Of a stretch of DNA of 64,000 bases, positions 34,659 through 43,083 are shown piece after piece (the first letter of the stretch is position 1; every line of letters starts with the position of its first letter). The notes beneath the pieces were generated by a model, which made no database searches, was not told the DNA's origin, and was given only the letters and a program-made list of their open reading frames with translations. Source of the stretch: an uncultured Gemmata sp. (GTDB lineage Bacteria > Planctomycetota > Planctomycetia > Gemmatales > Gemmataceae); contig CALDUT010000012.1 of NCBI GenBank assembly GCA_937924775.1, positions 62,001 to 126,000 of the forward strand, written 5' to 3'. The position numbers and the translations under genes were made by a program.

Positions 34659-37181
34659 CTACGAAGCCCCGACACGGGCTTTCTCCGGACCGGCGGTGGG
34701 CGCAGCCGACGGCGGGAAGCGTAAAAAGGTGGCGTCGTCGTTGGGGTTGGGCGGCGGCAGGGTCGGTTCGTTCAACAGTGTCGCGGTGAACGACGGGTGC
34801 CCCACCTGAGTCGCAGCATCGTGAAAATTGTTCGTGGTTGTCAGGCCGTTGACCGGTTCGGGCGTGGCCAGAATCGCAGCGGTGCGGGCAAAGTAATTGA
34901 GCTGAATCGTCCACTCGACGCGGCCTTTTCCAGGATTCTCGAAATGCCAGGCGTTTTGCACCTGATAGATCGTATTGTTGGTGAACTGCCCGCGACACGC
35001 CCGGCCATTGAGCGGGGTGAACGACAGGACGGCGTTCAAATTGTAAAACCGGTTGTTGCGGATGTCGCAATCGGTGATCGCCCCGTCGACGCGAATCGCG
35101 GCTTTTCCCGGGCCTTCCCAGCGGCTATTTTTGATGACGATGTGCCGGCTGGCTGTCTGGCTGGATGCAAATAGCACGATGCCCGCTTCCATCTCGGGGT
35201 TCACGAGTATGCGCAAGCCGTCGAAGGTCACCGGGCGGCTGGGTTCGCCAGCCGTATTGATGAGGTACAAGCTACGGTGATGAACATTGCGAATGAGGAC
35301 ATTCTCCAGGGTGACTCCCGATGCCGGGCCGCCCATCTGCACGCCGATTTCCGCCTGACCTTTGCCATCCAATTCCACGTTTTTCAGGCGGACCCCTTCG
35401 ACATCAGACAGTGTCAGCATCGTACCGCCTTTGAGGCCCACGTACTCGATGATGGCCGGCTTGCCATCGGGGGTTGCCGATTCGATCGTCAGGTCTTTGT
35501 GTTTGTTCTTCAGAAGAGTGAGTGCGACTTCGCTGAGGCGCGGCTCGGTGATGACGATGGTATCGCCGGGTGTGGCTCTGAGCAGGGCCTCGCGTAACGT
35601 GGCCACCGTGCTCTCGCCCTCGGTTTTGGCAACGGTGATCGTGCGGTTGGCAGCAGCCGCTGGCGGCGGCGGCGCAGGAGCCGGTGGAACACTTTTGTTA
35701 GCGAACACGAAGTAGATAGCGATTCCCACCACGACCAGCCCCACGGTGGCCGCGATCCCCACGATCAGCCACGATCGGGAGGGCGGTTCCGCAGGAGCCG
35801 TTCGCCGCGGCGAACGCAGGGGTCGACCGGGCCGAGCGTCGTCCCCGGGGCGGGGAGTTTGTGTGTCGCCGCGGGCCACGCTTTGGGTGTCGATATCGAG
35901 ATTGGCCCACACCGTCGCGGTTTCGGCGGTGGCTGCGGGCGGTGGTGTGGTTACGGTGGCCACCGCGGGAGCTGGAGCGACGGTAGGAATGGTGGTGTAT
36001 GTGGAACTGGATGCGGTCGCGACGGTCCGCGGAGCCGTCACCACTGGGGCGACACTGGCCAGGGGCTGGGCCGCGGGCCGTGTCGTGGTCAGAGTACTGG
36101 CGACCAGCGGCGAGAGCGTGGGCATTTCCCGTTCCGCCGGCGGTGGAATGGGTGTGGCCACCCACGGAGCCAGCGCGGCCATCACCTCGGCGGGCGTTTG
36201 GAACCGCTGCGCCGGGTCTTTGGCCATCATACGTTCCACAATCGCCACAATTTCATCAGGGACTTCCGGGCGGATCGACTGGATCGACCGCGGCATGCGG
36301 TTCTGGTGCCAGATCAGCTTCTGCGCCACCGAACCTTCTGGGAATGGTGGGCTGCCGGTGAGCAAGTAGTAGAAGGTGGCCCCCAGCGAGTAAATATCTG
36401 CACGAATATCCACCGTGTGGCTATCAAGCGCTTGTTCGGGGGCCAGATAGTCGGCGGTTCCAAGAACGTTCTCGTCGTTTTGCCGCGTCAGGTTGTCGTC
36501 GGTATCGTGGGTGAGGCGGGCCAACCCCAAATCGAGGATCTTCACCACTCCGGAGCGATCGACGAGGATGTTGCCGGGTTTGATGTCGCGGTGCAGAAGG
36601 CCGATTTCGTGGGCGTGCTGTAACCCGACGGCGGCCCCGTAAATGTAGTGGCAAGCCCGCAACGGATCGAGCGGCCCGAACTTTTTGACCAGATCGTGCA
36701 GATTGGTGCCATCGACCCATTCCATGACGATGAAATGCAAGTGTTCGTCCTGGTCGATGTCGTAAGCACGAACGATGTTGGGGTGATCGACAGCGGCGAC
36801 AGCCCGGGCTTCCCGGTAGAAGCGTTTGAGGCTGGCCTCGTCTTGAACTTTCTGCAGCGGCAGCACTTTGACAGCCACGCGGCGGCGCATCAGTTTATGC
36901 TCGCACAAAAACACCGTGCCCATGCCGCCAGAACCGAGCCGTTCGAGGACTTTGTACTTGCCGAGGCTGAAGCGTTTGTATTTGCCCTGCAGCAGTTGCT
37001 CGGCCTGGAAGTAGGTGAGTAGCGCGTCGCGGACCATCAGGGCCGCGAGTTTCTGAGGTTCGCTGGGCAGGGTTTGGGTATCGCGCAATTTTTGGATGTA
37101 GGCGCGTAACCGCTCGTCGTCGAGCAATTGGCTTTTGTGGATCAGGTCGATCAGTTCGTCCGCGGTTGTCGGTGCGGGCAT
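34659..37181 (-). CDS. Receptor-like serine/threonine protein kinase with beta-helix sensor
   Basis: The 840-residue protein has a helical N-terminal region, a Hanks-type kinase domain with GSGGMG (83-88), Lys105, HRD at 197-199 and a DLG in place of DFG at 217-219, then a Pro/Thr-rich juxtamembrane stretch, one membrane helix (SWLIVGIAATVGLVVVGIAI) and an extracytoplasmic right-handed parallel beta-helix of roughly 300 residues (repeats such as VRLKNVELDGKGQAEIG, VTLENVLIRNVHH, DCDIRNNRFYNLNAV). The beta-helix probably senses a carbohydrate or wall ligand, by analogy with pectate-lyase-like folds. ATG 37181 is preceded by GGAG at ten bases. Confidence 0.93.
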   Translation of the reverse strand: MPAPTTADELIDLIHKSQLLDDERLRAYIQKLRDTQTLPSEPQKLAALMVRDALLTYFQAEQLLQGKYKRFSLGKYKVLERLGSGGMGTVFLCEHKLMRRRVAVKVLPLQKVQDEASLKRFYREARAVAAVDHPNIVRAYDIDQDEHLHFIVMEWVDGTNLHDLVKKFGPLDPLRACHYIYGAAVGLQHAHEIGLLHRDIKPGNILVDRSGVVKILDLGLARLTHDTDDNLTRQNDENVLGTADYLAPEQALDSHTVDIRADIYSLGATFYYLLTGSPPFPEGSVAQKLIWHQNRMPRSIQSIRPEVPDEIVAIVERMMAKDPAQRFQTPAEVMAALAPWVATPIPPPAEREMPTLSPLVASTLTTTRPAAQPLASVAPVVTAPRTVATASSSTYTTIPTVAPAPAVATVTTPPPAATAETATVWANLDIDTQSVARGDTQTPRPGDDARPGRPLRSPRRTAPAEPPSRSWLIVGIAATVGLVVVGIAIYFVFANKSVPPAPAPPPPAAAANRTITVAKTEGESTVATLREALLRATPGDTIVITEPRLSEVALTLLKNKHKDLTIESATPDGKPAIIEYVGLKGGTMLTLSDVEGVRLKNVELDGKGQAEIGVQMGGPASGVTLENVLIRNVHHRSLYLINTAGEPSRPVTFDGLRILVNPEMEAGIVLFASSQTASRHIVIKNSRWEGPGKAAIRVDGAITDCDIRNNRFYNLNAVLSFTPLNGRACRGQFTNNTIYQVQNAWHFENPGKGRVEWTIQLNYFARTAAILATPEPVNGLTTTNNFHDAATQVGHPSFTATLLNEPTLPPPNPNDDATFLRFPPSAAPTAGPEKARVGAS

Positions 37182-37353
37182 GAAAACGATCTCCGGTGCA
37201 CGGGGGAACCCGCGAGCGAATCTAGCAACAGGTCCGATTTTCTCGACGGCCCGAAACCGCCCCAAGTATAGTTTACAGCCTCGGGTCTGGCGGGAGATTC
37301 ATACCCTGGCAGAATCCAGCCACCACGCGACGAGCCAGACGTGGCTGCAACCT

Positions 37354-37734
37354 TCAATTGGTCATCGTCAGTTTCACTTCGGTTTTCTGCGAAACCCCGC
37401 GAACCAGGACCCGGAGGGGCGTTTGGGCCGCGACATCCACAACCAAAGTTCCAGACTTCCCGTTCTTTGACGTCAAAATTTTCTCCTTCGGCGGTATTTC
37501 ATGGACACCATCATCCCCCTGACAATCCTTTAGCACATACACATAGGCATCGCCATGCGAGGAACTGAAGTCGACAGTAATCGTCTGCGATTTGGAGATC
37601 GGGTCGAGGTCGAAGTATTTCACATCGCCCGCTTCCATGGTGAAGGTGTGGTTTTCCCGGAGTTTGGCCGGTCCGCATCCGAGACAGAACCATCCGATCA
37701 GGGCCACCAGCGAGCCGGCAATGGACCAGCGCAT
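37354..37734 (-). CDS. Small lipoprotein of unknown function
   Basis: The 126-residue protein begins with a lipoprotein signal (WFCLGCGP) and has a compact beta-rich domain (KYFDLDPISKSQTITVDFSSS, VYVLKDCQGD, TLVVDVAAQTPLRVLVRGVSQKTEVKLT). It resembles small secreted binding proteins with a carbohydrate-binding-like fold, but I cannot name the family. ATG 37734 follows TGGAG. It sits between the kinase and the diadenylate cyclase on the same strand, 98 bases from the latter; function by context is not inferred. Confidence 0.7.
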   Translation of the reverse strand: MRWSIAGSLVALIGWFCLGCGPAKLRENHTFTMEAGDVKYFDLDPISKSQTITVDFSSSHGDAYVYVLKDCQGDDGVHEIPPKEKILTSKNGKSGTLVVDVAAQTPLRVLVRGVSQKTEVKLTMTN

Positions 37735-37832
37735 ACAGCAACTCCATGGTAAAGGTTTCGTTTCCGCTACTGCCAAGCTGGATTTGATGATAACGGCTGC
37801 CACGCCCAACAGGCATGGGAATTTTGGCCCGA

Positions 37833-38795
37833 TCAATCCCGGCGTGGCCCGCCGGTATCCGCTTCATATGTTTCGAGCTTGAACGGTTGCCAGACGTGCG
37901 GCCGGGCTAACGGCTCAATGTGCAGAACTTCTTCACCCTTCTGGAAAACTCGAACACTGCCACTGGATTGGCTGACGGCAAAGGCGATGGCGTTGGTCTG
38001 TTTGCTGATGCCGGCAGCCGCGATGTGCCGGCTGCCGAAGCCTTTGCGGAGGTTGATCCCTTCACCCCGGGCCCCCAAGTGCAGGCACGCGGCTTCGGCA
38101 ATGCCATCGCGACTGATGAGAATCGCCCCATCGAGTTTGGCGATTTCCTTGATTTGCTCGCGAACATCACGTTTGCGGACATCGCGTTCGGCCCGGGAAT
38201 AGCCGCGGAAAGGATTGAAATTCTGAAACCGGGACAAACTCAGGACCTTGCGGGTATCACCAACCACCAGGATCGTGCCGATAGGCTGGCCTTCGCGACC
38301 CTCACGACCAATCTCGGTGGCCAGCTCCACCACCGCCCGGAGCACATCCAGCGGTGCCGCGTTGGCCAGCACCCGCAAATCCTGGGCGGTCATCCGTTCG
38401 AGGTGTTCCCCCAGGTGAATGATACTGAGGCTATCAATCGGTTCGGGGGCGTCGTCCTCGGAGCTGGCGATCCCGTTATAGAGAGCGACAATGTGAGCCC
38501 CAGGTTGCAAGACCTCCAGGGTGACCGCTTTCAACAGGGCATTGTTCATGCGGTCCTGAGTCGGCAGGGGTTCGGCATCAAGATCAATCACCGTCCAATC
38601 GGGGTTGTCGCGCAGTGGGCGTGTTAACGCGGGATTGATCGCCGCCACAAACAGTTTGCAACCGGCCAGCGAACGCCCGACTTCCTCCCAATCGAGCGAA
38701 GTTTCCGTCAACAGTAGAACGGCATCCGCCGGCAGACTTTTGACAAGGTCGCGGGCAGCTTGGAGCAACGCCACCGTTTGGCTGGGTAAACTCAT
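37833..38795 (-). CDS. Diadenylate cyclase (DisA-N/CdaA-type domain protein)
   Basis: The 320-residue protein has an N-terminal domain of about 210 residues and a C-terminal diadenylate cyclase domain with DGA at 222-224 (LDGAILISRDGI) and a SRH motif at 255-257 (GFGSRHIAAAGISKQTNAIAFAVSQSSGSVRVF). It would make c-di-AMP from two ATP. In characterised enzymes the second motif is RHR; here the third position is Ile, so the catalytic set is altered at one residue. There is no DisA DNA-binding part and no membrane helix. The role in this organism is unknown. Confidence 0.85.
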   Translation of the reverse strand: MSLPSQTVALLQAARDLVKSLPADAVLLLTETSLDWEEVGRSLAGCKLFVAAINPALTRPLRDNPDWTVIDLDAEPLPTQDRMNNALLKAVTLEVLQPGAHIVALYNGIASSEDDAPEPIDSLSIIHLGEHLERMTAQDLRVLANAAPLDVLRAVVELATEIGREGREGQPIGTILVVGDTRKVLSLSRFQNFNPFRGYSRAERDVRKRDVREQIKEIAKLDGAILISRDGIAEAACLHLGARGEGINLRKGFGSRHIAAAGISKQTNAIAFAVSQSSGSVRVFQKGEEVLHIEPLARPHVWQPFKLETYEADTGGPRRD

Positions 38796-38850
38796 TCCGG
38801 CCCCATGAGGTACAATGACTTGTGCGAAATTCGTAGTCGAAAGGACTTCA

Positions 38851-38872
38851 TCACAAATTTATCGCTTTGTGA
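38851..38872. promoter_or_regulatory. Inverted repeat TCACAAA-N8-TTTGTGA upstream of the cbs gene
   Basis: TCACAAA at 38851-38857 and TTTGTGA at 38866-38872 are exact inverted repeats with eight bases between. It lies between the divergent cyclase and cystathionine beta-synthase genes, about 90 bases before the latter. The half-site matches the outward orientation of the palindromes near 17.8-18.1 kb. Confidence 0.5.
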
Positions 38873-38961
38873 ACTCATGAGGACAGGGCTTACGGAATTG
38901 TGTCCGATTTTTTTCCCGCGATCCACCCTGACAACCACAACCAGCCCCAGGAGATGTTCCC

Positions 38962-40314
38962 ATGTTCGAAACCATTCTCGACACCATCGGCCACACACCG
39001 TTGGTGCAACTGAACCGGCTGACCAAAGGGCTGGCCGCGAAGGTGGCCGTGAAAGTGGAGTTCACCAATCCCGGAGGGAGTGTCAAGGATCGGGTGGCCT
39101 GGGCGATGATCAACGAAGCCGAACAAAAAGGCTTGTTGCGCCCCGGCGGAACCATCATCGAAGCGACCGCCGGCAATACCGGGGTGGGGCTGGCGATGGT
39201 TGCCGCGGTCAAAGGCTACCGGTGCATCTTCGTTTTGCCGGACAAGATGAGCCAGGAAAAGATTCTGTTGCTGAAAGCCTATGGGGCCGAAGTGGTTATC
39301 ACGCCCACCGCGGTCGCCCCGGACTCACCAGAAAGCTACAACGGTGTCGCCGATCGGCTGGCCCGGGAAATTCCCGGGGCGTGGCGGCCCAATCAATTCA
39401 CCAACGAGGCCAACCCCGAGATTCACTACCGCACCACCGGTCCGGAGATTTGGGAGCAAACACGCGGCAAGATCACCGCCTTCGTCGCCGGGGTGGGCAC
39501 TGGCGGCACCATCAGCGGTGTCGGTCGCTATCTGAAGGAAATGAATCCGAACATCAAGATCATCGGGGCCGATCCTGAAGGTTCTGTGCTGTCGGGGGGC
39601 ACGCCCAAGCCGTGGAAAGTCGAAGGGATTGGCGAAGATTTCGTGCCCAAAACATTCTCCAGTAAGTATGTGGATGAGTGGATTCGCATCAGCGACGCCG
39701 AATCGTTCCATGTGGCCCGGGAACTGGCCCGGCGCGAGGGTATGCTGCTGGGCGGCAGCACAGGTACTAACGTCGCGGCAGCACTGCGGTACGCCCGCCG
39801 ACTGGGGCCGGGGCATCTGGTTGTGGCCCTGGGCTGCGATACCGGCCGCAACTATCTCAGCAAGTTCTTCGACGACAACTGGCTGGCGGCCAATCACCTC
39901 ACCTTCACCGAGGTGCCCGCGCACTCTGTCGGCGATTTGCTCCAAAAACGAGGGGAACGCAAATTGGTCACCATTGCCCCCCAAGCCACCGCCGAAGATG
40001 CCATTCAACTGATGGAAGCCACCGGTATTTCTCAACTGCCGGTGATGGAAGGCGATAAGCCTGTCGGCAGCGTGCAGGAGGTTTCGCTGGCCCGGATCCT
40101 GCACGACGGCAAAGACCCCCGGCAGGTCACCATCAGCGAATTGATGGCCCGCCCACTGCCGACGCTCGATGTCCGCACGCATCTGGATGAAGCCTACCGC
40201 CTGCTCTTGGCCGGCCACACGGGCGTGCTGGCCACCCAGGATGGCCAAGTCGTCGGCATTATCACCCGCATCGATCTCATTCACTATTGGGACGTAACCC
40301 GCACCAACCGCTGA
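38962..40314 (+). CDS. cbs: Cystathionine beta-synthase with C-terminal CBS-domain pair
   Basis: The 450-residue protein has a PLP-dependent synthase domain (PLP lysine Lys42 in GGSVKDR, phosphate loop GVGTGGTISGVGRY, TAGNTGVG) and two C-terminal CBS domains (APQATAEDAIQLMEATGISQLPV; LPTLDVRTHLDEAYRLLLAGHTGVL). It condenses serine and homocysteine in the transsulfuration route; the CBS pair in related enzymes binds a regulatory nucleotide. No N-terminal haem-binding extension is present. AGGAG lies eleven bases before ATG 38962. Confidence 0.92.
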   Translation: MFETILDTIGHTPLVQLNRLTKGLAAKVAVKVEFTNPGGSVKDRVAWAMINEAEQKGLLRPGGTIIEATAGNTGVGLAMVAAVKGYRCIFVLPDKMSQEKILLLKAYGAEVVITPTAVAPDSPESYNGVADRLAREIPGAWRPNQFTNEANPEIHYRTTGPEIWEQTRGKITAFVAGVGTGGTISGVGRYLKEMNPNIKIIGADPEGSVLSGGTPKPWKVEGIGEDFVPKTFSSKYVDEWIRISDAESFHVARELARREGMLLGGSTGTNVAAALRYARRLGPGHLVVALGCDTGRNYLSKFFDDNWLAANHLTFTEVPAHSVGDLLQKRGERKLVTIAPQATAEDAIQLMEATGISQLPVMEGDKPVGSVQEVSLARILHDGKDPRQVTISELMARPLPTLDVRTHLDEAYRLLLAGHTGVLATQDGQVVGIITRIDLIHYWDVTRTNR

Positions 40315-40450
40315 GACCCGCTGGGCCTCATCCGCCCAGGGGATTGAACCCCAGCGTTTCTGACTCCGCCGCCGCTAGCAACTCGCTTTCCGACCAGCGG
40401 CGGATACACTGACTGTTCTTCCCGATTCACTGGCCCCTGACAGTTAGACA

Positions 40451-41845
40451 ATGAACATTCTCATTATCGGCAAAGGCGGACGTGAACACGCTTTGGCCTG
40501 GCGACTCAAACAATCCCCGCGGGCCGGCAAAGTCTTCTGCGCCCCGGGCAACGCTGGAACGGCCCGCGACGGCATCCTCAACGTGCCCATCGAGCATTAC
40601 GAAACCGATAAACTCCAACGCTTCTGCGCCAAAGAGAAGATCGAGTTCACCGTGATCGGCCCCGAAGACCCCCTCGCTGCCGGATTGGCCGACTTTCTCC
40701 GCAGCAAACGCATCAAAGTGTATGGCCCGTCCAAAGAGGCCGCCCGGATCGAAGCCAGCAAAGTTTTCGCCAAGCAACTGATGCGACATGCCGACGTGCC
40801 CACCGCAGAATTCCAGATTTTCGACCACCCGCAACCGGCCCGCGACTACATCAGCACCCGCGACTATCCTGTGGTGGTCAAGGCTGACGGCCTGGCGGCG
40901 GGCAAAGGCGTTGTCGTCTGCAAAACCACTGAGGAAGCGCTTCGCGCCGTAGAACGGATCATGACGCGGGAAGAATTCGGCAAAGCCGGCCGGCAAATCG
41001 TTGTGGAAAAACGGCTCGAAGGCGAAGAACTCTCGGTTCTGGCTCTGGTCAGCGGGCGAACGTTTCTGCCGCTGCCGGCCTGCCAGGATCACAAGGCCGT
41101 CTTCGATGGCGACACCGGACCCAACACCGGCGGCATGGGGGCGTACTGCCCGGCTCCCGTCGCCACGCCGGAGTTGATGAAGGACCTCGAAAAGAGCGTG
41201 TTCTTCCCCATCATTCACGCCATGAAACGCGGACGATTCCCCTTCCAAGGCACGCTCTTCGCCGGGCTTATCCTCACCTCGCAAGGGCCGCGGGTATTAG
41301 AGTTCAACTGCCGTTTCGGCGACCCGGAAACCCAAGTCCTGATGATGCGGCTGAAAACCGATCTGCTCGATCTGCTCGAAGCGGTGGCCGATGAGCGGCT
41401 CCACGAGTTGGAAGATCGCGTGGAATGGGACCCGCGACCGGCCGTCTGCGTGGTGATGTGTTCCGGCGGCTATCCGGGCAAGTACGACACCGGCAAAATC
41501 ATCAGCGGACTGGCCGAAGCCGAACAACTGCCGGATGTCAAAGTCTTCCACGCCGGAACGAAATTCGATGAACACCATCGCGTGGTCACTGACGGCGGCC
41601 GGGTACTGGGTGTGACTGCGTTGGGCGAAACCCTCGCCGATGCCAAGGCCCGAGCTTACGACGCCGTCAAGCTCATCACCTTCGCCGGCGCGCACTACCG
41701 CACCGACATCGCCGACAAAGCCCTCAAACCAAAACCGGTCGCCCCACCACCAGAGGCCCCCAAACTGCCCGCGAAATTCCGCAAGCCGGGCAGCAGTGGC
41801 AGCGGCAACAGCAGCCCCCCCAGTAGCTCAAGTACCGCGGAGTAG
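40451..41845 (+). CDS. purD: Phosphoribosylamine-glycine ligase
   Basis: The 464-residue protein has the ATP-grasp GARS fold: KGGREHALAWRL at the N-terminus, PVVVKADGLAAGKGVVV, GDTGPNTGGMGAYCPAP and VLEFNCRFGDPETQ. It joins 5-phosphoribosylamine and glycine in purine synthesis. The C-terminal tail of about 50 residues is rich in Pro, Ser and Gly and is not part of the usual enzyme. The start at 40451 has no clear ribosome site. It ends at 41845 and faces a convergent HAD gene across a 518-bp gap. Confidence 0.96.
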   Translation: MNILIIGKGGREHALAWRLKQSPRAGKVFCAPGNAGTARDGILNVPIEHYETDKLQRFCAKEKIEFTVIGPEDPLAAGLADFLRSKRIKVYGPSKEAARIEASKVFAKQLMRHADVPTAEFQIFDHPQPARDYISTRDYPVVVKADGLAAGKGVVVCKTTEEALRAVERIMTREEFGKAGRQIVVEKRLEGEELSVLALVSGRTFLPLPACQDHKAVFDGDTGPNTGGMGAYCPAPVATPELMKDLEKSVFFPIIHAMKRGRFPFQGTLFAGLILTSQGPRVLEFNCRFGDPETQVLMMRLKTDLLDLLEAVADERLHELEDRVEWDPRPAVCVVMCSGGYPGKYDTGKIISGLAEAEQLPDVKVFHAGTKFDEHHRVVTDGGRVLGVTALGETLADAKARAYDAVKLITFAGAHYRTDIADKALKPKPVAPPPEAPKLPAKFRKPGSSGSGNSSPPSSSSTAE

Positions 41846-41902
41846 CCACGAGGAATGGGGCGTCATCGTCATTGGGAATGCCCGGCCCCCAACAGAGTAG
41901 TT

Positions 41903-41922
41903 CCACTACCGCGGAGTAGTGG
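41903..41922. terminator. 7-bp hairpin after purD
   Basis: CCACTAC (41903-41909) and GTAGTGG (41916-41922) flank CGCGGA. A 12-base direct repeat, ACCGCGGAGTAG, occurs at the purD end (41836) and again inside this hairpin (41908). There is no T tract. It lies in the convergent gap 41846-42363, in which I see no gene. Confidence 0.5.
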
Positions 41923-41976
41923 ACGCCGGCCCACCGGCTCGCGGGGGCGTTGTCGTCTTAAGTCCACCCCGAACGT

Positions 41977-42159
41977 GGATGTCTATTTTTGGTGAAATGT
42001 TCCACGTGGAACGTCGGCAAATGTTAGAGTGTCGCACCGAAGTGCTAGCTGAAATTGAACATACGGATATTTTTGGTATTTTCTCAATTTTCTGCTGCGA
42101 TAGGAGTATGCAATAAAAAATCAACAAAATTAGACATAACTAGACAAAAATAGACATCC
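41977..42159. repeat. 183-bp segment bounded by 15-bp inverted repeats, AT-rich
   Basis: GGATGTCTATTTTTG (41977-41991) is exactly matched in reverse complement at 42145-42159. Inside are a parS-like palindrome (41998-42013), a direct repeat TATTTTTGGT (41984 and 42068), an AT-rich run, and three TAGACA motifs spaced exactly ten bases apart (42131, 42141, 42151). No target-site duplication flanks it and no transposase is near. It may be a small mobile element, a replication- or segregation-related site, or a regulatory array. Confidence 0.65.
41998..42013. promoter_or_regulatory. parS-like ParB binding site
   Basis: TGTTCCACGTGGAACG matches the bacterial parS consensus TGTT-nCACGTGn-AACA in 15 of 16 positions, the last base differing. 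Such sites mark centromere-like regions loaded with ParB and are usually near the replication origin. No parA or parB gene is in the window. A chance match is possible but unlikely for a 15/16 palindrome placed inside a gene-free convergent gap. Confidence 0.65.
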
Positions 42160-42363
42160 TCGGGATTCTCACCGCTGCGCTGGAACTCGGCCCCAACCAC
42201 GGGGCCTCCACCCCATCTCCGGGTTCCCATCTGGGATTGGCTGTGCGGGGGTTGTTGGCCGGTGAAGGCAGGCCATGCCCGCACCCAGCATCCGCTGCGT
42301 GAGACCCGACAGCCAATGCGATGCGGTGCCAGTCTCGAGAACGATCCGGCCGTGTTCGGATGG

Positions 42364-43038
42364 CTAAAAGTTCAGCTCGTTGCGGAGCCACCGATCGATG
42401 AATTCCGCAACGCCGGCTCCGCGTGCCCCGGTGGTGACGTGATGGACCGCCTGTTTGAGTTCCGGTAAGGCATTGGCGACAGCCACCGAGTAGCCGCAGC
42501 GGCGGAGGAACGTGGCATCGTTTTCCGCATCGCCAATACCGATCACGGCTTCCGCAGGCAGTTGCAATTGGGCCAAGGCTGCGTTCAGACCATAGGCTTT
42601 GTCGATTCCCCGGGGCAGCACCATGACCGCGTCTTTGTTCATAATCAGTTCGAGCGGCAGGCCGGATTCGGCAATGGTGGCAGCGACCGTTTTCTCGTGG
42701 GGCACGAATGTGGCGACGATAACATAGCCGGTGCCGATCGGGGCTACACCGCGCTCGTGCAAGCGGGTGGCGAAGCTGGGCGGGGGCGGTTCGGCCAGAA
42801 CGCGCGTGGCGCGGGTCGCCGGAGTATACAGGACCGCCCCATTTTCGATAACGGCCATATCGAACAGATCGACCCGCGGGCAGACGTCGAGCAATTCGGG
42901 CAGCACGCGGCCAGTGACCAACACGAGTTTGTACCCGGCGGTTTTCACGCGTTCCAACGCGGCGATGGTGTCGTCGTCCACAACGCCATCGTGGGCGATG
43001 GTGCCATCGTAATCGGTCGCGAGAGCCTGAAAACGCAT
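42364..43038 (-). CDS. HAD-IIB family phosphatase (Cof-type)
   Basis: The 224-residue protein has the HAD motifs: ATDYDGTIA (motif I with nucleophile Asp), VLVTGR (motif II), Lys in the DKAYGLNAAL region and IGIGDAENDATFL (motif IV). The cap domain around 85-150 is the C2-type of Cof/sucrose-phosphatase-like enzymes. The substrate is unknown. GGAGG precedes ATG 43038. Its end converges with purD over the unusual 518-bp gap. Confidence 0.92.
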   Translation of the reverse strand: MRFQALATDYDGTIAHDGVVDDDTIAALERVKTAGYKLVLVTGRVLPELLDVCPRVDLFDMAVIENGAVLYTPATRATRVLAEPPPPSFATRLHERGVAPIGTGYVIVATFVPHEKTVAATIAESGLPLELIMNKDAVMVLPRGIDKAYGLNAALAQLQLPAEAVIGIGDAENDATFLRRCGYSVAVANALPELKQAVHHVTTGARGAGVAEFIDRWLRNELNF

Positions 43039-43083
43039 CGTTCACCTCCGGGTGCAATCGGCTGACTCTCCTATTGTACGCCG

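Noticed and set aside
41977-42159. MITE-type transposable element
   Set aside because: The 15-bp inverted ends are clear, but there is no target-site duplication and no sign of other copies in the window; called a repeat segment only.
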